Shown: positions 57,641 to 64,000 of the stretch, piece after piece
Numbering within the stretch: position 1 is the first letter of the stretch
How the letters are laid out: each line of letters begins with the position of its first letter
NCBI RefSeq assembly: GCF_004155535.1
Contig: NZ_RYUH01000009.1
Span: 248,001-312,000, forward strand
Length of the DNA: 64,000 nt
From: Bifidobacterium pseudolongum subsp. globosum
Lineage (GTDB): Bacteria > Actinomycetota > Actinomycetes > Actinomycetales > Bifidobacteriaceae
Direction: 5' to 3'
The notes under the pieces: generated by a model
The model's database searches: none
What the model was told of the DNA's origin: nothing
What the model saw: the letters and a program-made list of their open reading frames with translations, nothing else
Program-made: the position numbers and the translations under genes

Positions 57641-59245
57641 ATGGCAGACGAACGCGGATCCCAGCATCAATCACACGGGTCGAACCGCCGGTACGGGTCG
57701 AACAATTCCGGCAAGCGCAAGGGCTACGGCCAGCGCAAGGGCCAAGGCGGCGGATCGTTCCACCGCGGCGGCTCCCAGCACCGCAACCGCGACTTCCACC
57801 GTGACGGCGAACGCGGTGAGTTCCGCCAGGACGGCGAACGCCGCCAGCGTTTCCACCGCGACGGCGAGTCGGGCGGTTCGCGCGGCTACCGTTCGGGCGA
57901 CCGCAGGGACCGCAACAACCACGGCAACGGCCAGCGCCGTGATTTCCATCGTGGCGACCGCAGGGATTTCCGCCGTGACGACCGCCGTGACGGTGAGCGC
58001 CGTGACTTCCACCACGACGGCGACCGCAGGGATTTCCGCCGTGATGACCGCCGTGATGGCGACCGCAGGGACTTCCGTCGCGATGACCGCCGCAACAACC
58101 ATCATGACGACCGTCGTGGGGACCGCAGGGATTTCCGCCGTGACGACCGTCGTGGGGACCGCTTCAACCACCATGACGACAAGCGCCGTGAATACATGTC
58201 GAAGTCGCGCAAGAACTCCGATGGCACGGTCAGCTTCCCCTCGCAGAACCCTTACACCGACCGTCGTCCGGGGGAGCCGGTCATGCCCAAGGGGCTGGAA
58301 TGGAACATGCTGAGCAAGGACGAGCGCGAACGTCTGCGCGGCCTGTCGAAGGAGCATGCCGAGAACATCGGCCTGCACATCCTGGCCGCGTACACGCTTG
58401 AGGCCGACGACCCGAAGGCGGCGCTCGAGCACGCCAAGTGGGTGGCCAAGCAGGCGTCGCGCATCGATTTCGCCCGCGAGACGCTCGCGATGGTGGCCTA
58501 CCGCAACGGCGACTACAAGCTCGCGTTGCGCGAGTTCCGCACGGCGTTCCGCATGAACGGCTACTTGGATTACCTGCCGTTCATGGCGGATTGCGAGCGT
58601 GGGCTCGAACAGCCCAAGAAGGCGATCGACATCGCGCTGTCCGACGACGCCAAGCACCTGACCGGCGAACCGAAGGCCGAGATGTTCCTCGTGTACGCCG
58701 GCGCGCTCGCCGATCTGGGCATGTGGGACCAGGCGATCGAGGTCGTGTCGAAGCTGGTGCACGCCAAGGGTCTGGCGGGGGAGTACCGCATGCGCGCCGC
58801 ACAGGCCGAACAATACTTCCTCGAGCAGTCCGGCCGCTCCGACGAGGCTGTGGCGATGGATGAGCTCATCGACGACCTGGAGGCGAAGTACGCCGACGTC
58901 GAAGAGGATGAGACGAGCGACGACTTCGTGGTCGACTACGACGTGGAGGACCTGCCCGAAGACCTGCAAGCCAAGCTCGGCGTGACCGAGGACGACGCGC
59001 AGTACGCGCCGTTCGACGACGAGGATGGTGTGAACATGGACGACGAGACGCGCCTGCCGGAAGAGGAGCAGCGCGAAGGCGCCGCGATGGACATTGAACC
59101 CGCCGAGATGGAGGAACGCAACGAACGCCGTGACGAGGAAGGCGTGATGGCCGACCCCGACCTGACCGACGTCGCTGAGGACTTCAACGAGGAGGACGCC
59201 CAGATCGGCGATGACGAAGAGCAGATCGACAGCGAAACGGAGTGA
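57641..59245 (+). CDS. Arg/Asp-repeat protein with helical core and acidic tail
   Basis: A 534-residue protein in three parts. Residues about 30-200 are low-complexity repeats of RDFRRDD, DRRDG, GDRRD and His-rich variants, strongly basic and disordered, like RNA-binding tails. Residues about 215-410 are helix-rich and TPR-like (NIGLHILAAYTLEADDPKAAL, FMADCERGLEQPKKAIDIAL). The last 130 residues are very acidic. It is cytosolic by appearance, and the function is unknown. The ATG at 57641 follows AAAGGGCATAGA. The gene is followed 6 bases later by a HAD hydrolase. Confidence 0.75.
   Translation: MADERGSQHQSHGSNRRYGSNNSGKRKGYGQRKGQGGGSFHRGGSQHRNRDFHRDGERGEFRQDGERRQRFHRDGESGGSRGYRSGDRRDRNNHGNGQRRDFHRGDRRDFRRDDRRDGERRDFHHDGDRRDFRRDDRRDGDRRDFRRDDRRNNHHDDRRGDRRDFRRDDRRGDRFNHHDDKRREYMSKSRKNSDGTVSFPSQNPYTDRRPGEPVMPKGLEWNMLSKDERERLRGLSKEHAENIGLHILAAYTLEADDPKAALEHAKWVAKQASRIDFARETLAMVAYRNGDYKLALREFRTAFRMNGYLDYLPFMADCERGLEQPKKAIDIALSDDAKHLTGEPKAEMFLVYAGALADLGMWDQAIEVVSKLVHAKGLAGEYRMRAAQAEQYFLEQSGRSDEAVAMDELIDDLEAKYADVEEDETSDDFVVDYDVEDLPEDLQAKLGVTEDDAQYAPFDDEDGVNMDDETRLPEEEQREGAAMDIEPAEMEERNERRDEEGVMADPDLTDVAEDFNEEDAQIGDDEEQIDSETE
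57945..58180 (+). repeat. In-gene tandem repeat encoding RDFRRDDRR units
   Basis: GACCGCAGGGATTTCCGCC and near copies recur about five times, in a roughly 30- to 60-base period, within the basic region of the preceding gene. Units differ mainly at third positions. Confidence 0.75.
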
Positions 59246-59251
59246 CCCCAC

Positions 59252-60283
59252 GTGCTGAAAGCCACCACGACCGCGCTCAGTGAGACCTACCGTCTGGCGC
59301 TGCTGGACCTTGACGGCGTCGTCTATTACGGCAAGCAGCCGGTGCCGCACGCCAGTGCGAGCATCACCGAAGCCCAGCGGCTCGGCATGACAATCGAGTA
59401 CACCACGAACAACTCCTCGCGCATGCAGGGCGTGGTGGCCGGTCAACTCCATGGGTTCGGGCTGGATGTGCAGCCGTGGCAGGTGATCACCTCGTCGGTC
59501 GTCGCCGCGCGCATGGTGGCGCGCCATGTGCCCGCGGGGGCACGCGTACTCGTGGTGGGCGCCGACCATCTGCGTGACGAAGTGGCCAAGCAGGGCCTCG
59601 TCATCGTCGACAATGCCAAGGACGACCCCGCTGCGGTCATCCAAGGCTGGTACCCGCAGATGACATGGCAGCAGATGGCCGAAGCCGCGTATGCGGTCGA
59701 GGCGGGCGCCCAGTATTTCGTGACGAATCGTGACCTCACGATTCCCCGTGAACAGGGCATTGCACCGGGCTGCGGCTCGATGATCCAGGCCGTCGTCAAC
59801 GCCACCGGCGTCGAACCGTTGGCCTCGGCGGGCAAACCCGAGTCGGCGATGTACGACGAGGCGCGCATGCTCGCCGCCCATGATGGTGAGACGATGGTGT
59901 CGGTCGCGCAGAGCTTGGCCATCGGCGACCGCTTGGACACCGACATCGAGGCCGGCAACCGCGGCGGTTATGATTCGTTGCTCGTGCTCACCGGCGTGAC
60001 CGACGAACGGCTGCTCATGTGTGCCCCGGCCGCATTGCGCCCCACGTACATCGCCCGTGACCTGCGCGGACTGAATGTGCCCCACCCGGGCGTCGAACGG
60101 CTCGCGGACGGCGACTGGCGTTGTGGCGGCATGACCGCCACATGGCGCGACGGCGCCGTCGCCGTCAGCGACACGACGAGCATCGACGCGTTGCGCGCCG
60201 CATGCGCCCTGATCTGGGACCGCATGGACAACGGCGTCGACGTCGAGGGCGCCTCCCTGCCGCAGTTCCATCTCGACGACTGA
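59252..60283 (+). CDS. HAD-IIA phosphatase, NagD-like
   Basis: A 343-residue HAD-superfamily hydrolase of subclass IIA. Motif I is LLDLDGVVYYG, motif II is in EYTTNNSSR, motif III near AGKPESAMYDEA, and motif IV is AIGDRLDTDIEAG. The cap region (about 85-200) includes VTNRDLTIP. Such enzymes dephosphorylate small phosphosugars or nucleotides; the substrate is unassigned. Start is GTG at 59252, 6 bases after the previous stop and with a weak ribosome-binding site. tlyA follows by 9 bases, suggesting an operon. Confidence 0.88.
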   Translation: MLKATTTALSETYRLALLDLDGVVYYGKQPVPHASASITEAQRLGMTIEYTTNNSSRMQGVVAGQLHGFGLDVQPWQVITSSVVAARMVARHVPAGARVLVVGADHLRDEVAKQGLVIVDNAKDDPAAVIQGWYPQMTWQQMAEAAYAVEAGAQYFVTNRDLTIPREQGIAPGCGSMIQAVVNATGVEPLASAGKPESAMYDEARMLAAHDGETMVSVAQSLAIGDRLDTDIEAGNRGGYDSLLVLTGVTDERLLMCAPAALRPTYIARDLRGLNVPHPGVERLADGDWRCGGMTATWRDGAVAVSDTTSIDALRAACALIWDRMDNGVDVEGASLPQFHLDD

Positions 60284-60292
60284 CCGGCGGGC

Positions 60293-61042
60293 ATGGCGGG
60301 GATGGAACGGCTTGACGCATACATGGCACGGTGTGCGCTGGCGCCGTCGCGCGCCAAGGCGCAACGCCTCATCCGAGACGGCTCCGTGTTCGTTGACGGC
60401 GTGTGCGTGCGCAAGCCGTCGGCACCTGTGCCCGGCGGAGCGCATGTCGATGTACGCGGCGCCGACGATTACGTCTCCCGTGGAGCCTACAAACTGCTCG
60501 GCGCGTTCAGTGCGTTCGCATCCCACGGTCTACAGCCGCCCGAGGGCCTCGATTGCCTCGACATCGGCGCGTCCACCGGCGGGTTCTGCGACGTGCTGCT
60601 GCGCGGCGGCGCCCGGCGCGTCATCGCGCTCGACGTGGGCCATGGGCAGCTCGATGCGCGCATCGCCGCCGACCCGCGCATCACGGAGATGAGCGGCGTC
60701 AATATCCGCGACGTCGAACCGGAGGACCTGCCGTTCGCGCCGCAGATGGTCGTGTCGGACGTCTCGTTCATCTCACTGACGTATGTGCTGCCGGTCGTCG
60801 CGCGCATCACCGCACCAGGCGCGGCGGTGGTCATGCTGGTCAAACCGCAGTTCGAAGTCGGCAGGCAGGGGCTCGGCAAACACGGCATCGTCACCGACCC
60901 GCAGCTGCGCACACGCGCGTTGGGCGGTGTGGTGCACTGCGCGCGCGAATGCGGGCTGGATGTTGTGGCGACCGCCGTCTCGCCGATCGAAGGCACACAC
61001 GGCAACGTCGAATACCTCATGTACGCGCGTGCCCGCTCCTGA
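60293..61042 (+). CDS. tlyA: TlyA-family rRNA 2'-O-methyltransferase
   Basis: A 249-residue protein with an N-terminal S4 domain (RLDAYMARCALAPSRAKAQRLI) and a FtsJ/RrmJ-like methyltransferase domain: SAM loop DIGASTGGFCDVLL, and a Lys-Asp-Lys-Glu set in RGAYKL, VVSDVSFIS, MLVKPQFE and GNVEYLM. TlyA methylates 16S and 23S rRNA and affects capreomycin sensitivity in mycobacteria. ATG at 60293; ATG at 60302 is an alternative. In many actinobacteria nadK follows directly; here the Ktr genes lie between. Confidence 0.92.
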   Translation: MAGMERLDAYMARCALAPSRAKAQRLIRDGSVFVDGVCVRKPSAPVPGGAHVDVRGADDYVSRGAYKLLGAFSAFASHGLQPPEGLDCLDIGASTGGFCDVLLRGGARRVIALDVGHGQLDARIAADPRITEMSGVNIRDVEPEDLPFAPQMVVSDVSFISLTYVLPVVARITAPGAAVVMLVKPQFEVGRQGLGKHGIVTDPQLRTRALGGVVHCARECGLDVVATAVSPIEGTHGNVEYLMYARARS

Positions 61043-61053
61043 AACCGTCTGCG

Positions 61054-61704
61054 TCAGCCGCGGATGAAGTGGTCGATCTGGTCCTGCTTGCCCATGATGA
61101 TCAGTTCGTCGTTGCGGTGCAGTTCCAGATTGTTCGACGCGTACTGGAACTCATGGCCGGGGGATTTGACGCCGACGATCGTCACACCGTAGCGGTCGTG
61201 GATCTTCGCGTCGCCGATCGTATAGCCCACGAACTGCGCGGGCGTGTGGATCTTGACGACGTTGTACGCGCCTTCGAGCTCGATGTAGTCGAGGTAGTTG
61301 CCCGATACAAGATGCCCCACACGCTTCCCCGCGTCGGTTTCGGCGTTGATGATGTGGCGTGCGCCGATGCGCTGCAGGATGCGCGCGTGCTCCTTCGACA
61401 CCGATTTGGCCCAGATGTCGGAGATGCCGGCGTCGAGCAGGTTGCCCGCGGTGATCACAGACGCCTCGACGCTGTCGCCGATCGCCACGACCGCGGTGTC
61501 GAAGTCCGCGGCGTTGAGCTGTTCGAGCGCCAGCACGTCGGTCATGTCGGCCTGCACAGTGGGGATCTGCGATGACCAGCGGTTCACGAGCTCGGGGTCG
61601 CGGTCCACGGCCAGCACGTCCTGGCCCATCGCGTCGAGCGTGGTGGCCACCGCGCTGCCAAAACGGCCGAGTCCCACCACGAGTACACTGCGGTTGTCCG
61701 CCAT
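61054..61704 (-). CDS. ktrA: Potassium channel regulatory subunit KtrA (RCK)
   Basis: A 216-residue RCK protein: N-terminal NAD/nucleotide-binding Rossmann fold with VLVVGLGRFGSAVATTL and the acidic VDRDPELV, then a C-terminal TrkA-C domain from about 140. It gates the KtrB membrane subunit in response to nucleotides. AGGAGGTAACC precedes the ATG at 61704. It lies 78 bases downstream of ktrB on the same strand, and its 3' end is 12 bases from the convergent tlyA stop. Confidence 0.93.
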   Translation of the reverse strand: MADNRSVLVVGLGRFGSAVATTLDAMGQDVLAVDRDPELVNRWSSQIPTVQADMTDVLALEQLNAADFDTAVVAIGDSVEASVITAGNLLDAGISDIWAKSVSKEHARILQRIGARHIINAETDAGKRVGHLVSGNYLDYIELEGAYNVVKIHTPAQFVGYTIGDAKIHDRYGVTIVGVKSPGHEFQYASNNLELHRNDELIIMGKQDQIDHFIRG

Positions 61705-61782
61705 GGTTACCTCCTGCAAGTTGTGGGTGGATGATGATGAAGAACGATCGGTTGGTATTGGTGTGTGGTGTGTGGCCGCTTG

Positions 61783-63246
61783 TCAGCCCACCACGATCTG
61801 GTCGGTGGGGTAGCGCACCACGTCAAGCTGTTTGGGCCGGCTCACCGCGTAGGCGAGCGTCATCGGGCCCAGCCGGCCTACGACCATCGTCACGGCGAGC
61901 ACGTAGAGCGCCGCATCGCTGCCTTCCTGTGCCACACCCACCGAATAGCCTCCCAGGCCGAATGCCGAGCATGCGTCGAACAGCGCATGGCTGAACGAGG
62001 CGTCGGTGATGAGCATGAGCGACATCGAGGCCACGAGCACGAGTGCGAAGCATGCGGTGGTGATGCTGACGGCCGTCATGATCACATGCGTGTGGATACG
62101 CCGGTGGAACGCGTTCACGTCGTTGTGCCCGGTGAACGCGGCCTTGCACACCAGCAGGATCACGGCGAAGGTCGTGACGCGGATGCCGCCGGCCGTGGAG
62201 GTGCTGCCGCCGCCGATGAACATGACGAAGCTCATGAACACCTTCGTCGCCTCGCTCACCTGCGGCACCCACGAGAGGTCGAAGCCGCTGCTGCGGGGCA
62301 TCACCGCGGCCACCATGGCGCGGCGCATGCGCGTCTCCACATCGGCGTGTTTGAACAGCGCTGGATTGTCCCATTCCACGGCCAGGAACCAGATGAGCGA
62401 CAGCAGCACGATCGCGAACGTGGTGATGAGGGTGACCTTGGTGTGCAGGTTCCAGCGTTTGGGCGGCTGATGGCGGCGTGTACAGCGGAAGATGTTGAGG
62501 ATGACGGGGAAGCCGAGCGTACCGCAGAACGCGGAGAGCATGATCGGCATGCCCACGGCCCAGTTGTTCACATACAGCCCCGCGCCGTCGGGGGTGAACC
62601 CCGCGTTGTTGTACGCCATGACGGCGAAGAACAACGATTCCCACAGGGTGTGCCCCACCGATCCCTTGTTCACATGGAGCAGGCCGGGGAACAGTGCGAT
62701 GAACGTGATGATCTCGATGACGAATGTGGTGGTGAGCACGACCGTCAGAACGCCTTTGATCTCGCTGAGCTTGTCGGTGCCGAGCTCGGAGGCGGTCAGC
62801 AGGCGTTGCATGGCCTTGAGATGGTGGTTGACGGCGAGCGCGATGAGCGAGGCGAAGGTCATGACGCCCAAGCCGCCCATCTGCACGGAGATGATCAGCA
62901 CAGCCTGGCCGAACATGGACCAGTGGCTCGTGGTGTTCACGATGGAGATGCCACATGTCGACAGCGCGCTGACCGCGGTGAAGAACGCAGTGGAGAACGA
63001 CGTGGACTGGCCCTCCTGTGTGGAGATGGGCAAGAGCAGCAGCGACGTGGACAGGCACACCAGCACGACGAAGTAGATGATCGTCAGCCGGCCGGGGTGT
63101 GAGTTGATCCGGTAGGTCAATGAGCGCCGGATCGGTCTGCGTTCCTCGGCGGCGGCTTTCTCGAACGTGTCGCCCGAGAACCACCAGGCATAGCCTTGTG
63201 AAGCGTCGCTGTTCGACGCAGATTCGTCGAACAGGAGATTCGCCAT
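61783..63246 (-). CDS. ktrB: Potassium uptake membrane subunit KtrB (TrkH family)
   Basis: A 487-residue TrkH/KtrB protein with four M1-P-M2 repeats. The selectivity-filter glycines are seen in SALSTCGISIV, YNNAGFTPDG, MPRSSGFDLSW and ACSAFGLGGYS; the gating loop GGGSTSTAGGIRVTT follows the third. A polar cytosolic N-terminus of about 45 residues precedes. It imports potassium with KtrA. GGGGAGGC lies 5 bases before the ATG; a TACAAT box (63299-63294, minus strand) is a probable -10. Confidence 0.94.
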   Translation of the reverse strand: MANLLFDESASNSDASQGYAWWFSGDTFEKAAAEERRPIRRSLTYRINSHPGRLTIIYFVVLVCLSTSLLLLPISTQEGQSTSFSTAFFTAVSALSTCGISIVNTTSHWSMFGQAVLIISVQMGGLGVMTFASLIALAVNHHLKAMQRLLTASELGTDKLSEIKGVLTVVLTTTFVIEIITFIALFPGLLHVNKGSVGHTLWESLFFAVMAYNNAGFTPDGAGLYVNNWAVGMPIMLSAFCGTLGFPVILNIFRCTRRHQPPKRWNLHTKVTLITTFAIVLLSLIWFLAVEWDNPALFKHADVETRMRRAMVAAVMPRSSGFDLSWVPQVSEATKVFMSFVMFIGGGSTSTAGGIRVTTFAVILLVCKAAFTGHNDVNAFHRRIHTHVIMTAVSITTACFALVLVASMSLMLITDASFSHALFDACSAFGLGGYSVGVAQEGSDAALYVLAVTMVVGRLGPMTLAYAVSRPKQLDVVRYPTDQIVVG

Positions 63247-63417
63247 GCTGCCTCCCCGTCAATGCCGTGTACACGATGTGTTCCTACGTAGCCATTGTAG
63301 AGCCACGAGCGACTTCACGGCGCCTGTTCGCGCATCGCTGGGCGATTGGCATGGGATGGCCGATACGAGGCGTCGACTACCATGGTGGCGTACACCCACG
63401 CGAGAAACGGAGCGGCC

Positions 63418-64000
63418 ATGACCAAGACGCGGCATGCCATTGTCGTCACACACGAGCGTCTCATGCACCGGGGGGTTGTGGTGCAGGGCGCGGTCGGGCA
63501 ATTGCAGGAGGCCGGGTTCGACGTGCAGGTCATCGACCGGCTCGACGTGCCCGAATTCGGCCATCCGTGCGAACGGGTGCCCGAAGACACCGAGATCGTC
63601 GTCGTTCTGGGAGGCGACGGCACGATCCTGCGCGCCGCCGAGCTTGTGCACTGCACGGGCGTGCCGATCATCGGCATCAACATGGGTCATGTGGGTTTTT
63701 TGGCCGAATTCGAAAGCTTCCAGATCCACGATGCGATCCGGCGCATCGTCGGACGCGACTACAACATCGACGAACGCATGATCGCGCATGTGGATGTCTG
63801 GCTGCCCGGCGCGCCCGAACCGTTGCGCGACTGGGCGCTCAACGACATCACGATCGAACGCGCCGACCGCGGCAAGATGGTCGAGCTGTCGATCGGCGTG
63901 GACGGTGTGGAGATGAGCTCGTTCGGCTGTGACGGCATCATCTTCTCGACACCCACCGGTTCGACCGCCTACGCGTTCTCCGCCGGCGGCCCGGTGATCT
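63418..64000 (+). CDS. nadK: NAD kinase, cut by the right window edge
   Basis: The first 194 codons of NadK, which phosphorylates NAD to NADP. Visible signatures are VVLGGDGTILRAAEL (the GGDG motif, about residues 62-65), GINMGHVGFLAE, LNDITIER, and FSTPTGSTAYAFSAGGPVI at the edge. CGGAGCGGCC lies upstream of the ATG at 63418. It diverges from ktrB. The C-terminal part lies outside the window; no lesion is seen in the visible part. Confidence 0.93.
   Translation, partial: MTKTRHAIVVTHERLMHRGVVVQGAVGQLQEAGFDVQVIDRLDVPEFGHPCERVPEDTEIVVVLGGDGTILRAAELVHCTGVPIIGINMGHVGFLAEFESFQIHDAIRRIVGRDYNIDERMIAHVDVWLPGAPEPLRDWALNDITIERADRGKMVELSIGVDGVEMSSFGCDGIIFSTPTGSTAYAFSAGGPVI

Noticed and set aside
57671-60526. 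Leftward 951-codon reading opposite the RD-repeat and HAD genes
   Set aside because: Its repeats (VVTAEIPAV type) are the mirror of the Arg/Asp repeat; the forward genes have clear domains and starts.

Overview
This is a GC-rich stretch of actinobacterial chromosome that fits a Bifidobacterium best; the species is not certain. Pointers are the argC-J-B-D-F-R-G-H order, an oversized NAD-dependent DNA ligase with a lineage-type insertion, a polyphosphate glucokinase, the DUF4191 / lipoamide dehydrogenase / DUF3043 block, and single-protein fusions of ECF transporter energising subunits (ATPase-ATPase-EcfT). I saw no rRNA, tRNA, CRISPR array or intact insertion sequence.

Layout. 0-6 kb: YccF (cut by the window edge), a TPP riboswitch with tenA, YhbY, an aldo/keto reductase, and a riboflavin ECF transporter under an FMN riboswitch. 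6-18 kb: polyphosphate glucokinase, an aminotransferase, a lone ABC ATPase, a large membrane protein, a 1063-residue helical protein, ligA and an unknown protein. 18-23.5 kb: an accessory patch with intact mrp, a TPP-riboswitch ykoE broken by one frameshift, an AT-rich foreign alpha/beta hydrolase, several gene remnants, a decayed second mrp, and an intact second TPP-ykoE in the opposite orientation. 23.5-30 kb: core genes glnA, DUF4191, lpd, DUF3043 and an M20 peptidase. 29.8-35.9 kb: a candidate signalling or resistance island with a 53-residue secreted-type peptide ending in a Cys-X9-Cys segment, a histidine kinase, a lipoprotein, a LuxR-type regulator and a three-gene ABC operon. 36-39.3 kb: a third TPP-ykoE followed by a fused ECF ATPase-ATPase-EcfT. 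39.3-40.9 kb: a collapsed MacB-like ABC permease/ATPase pair. 41-64 kb: core genes (SpoU methyltransferase, pheST, the arginine operon, tyrS, HAD hydrolase, tlyA, Ktr potassium uptake, nadK cut by the window edge).

How it works together. Vitamin scavenging dominates: four TPP riboswitches and one FMN riboswitch control salvage (tenA) and uptake (three YkoE copies, RibU). The three ykoE leaders share a thiM-like translational switch that can be read directly from the sequence. The arginine pathway appears controlled by ArgR, encoded inside its own operon, with ArgR-type palindromes at argC and argG. Several monocistronic genes begin 6-8 bases after a -10 box, which suggests leaderless mRNAs. 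The most novel-looking unit is the peptide / kinase / regulator / ABC island at 29.8-35.9 kb.
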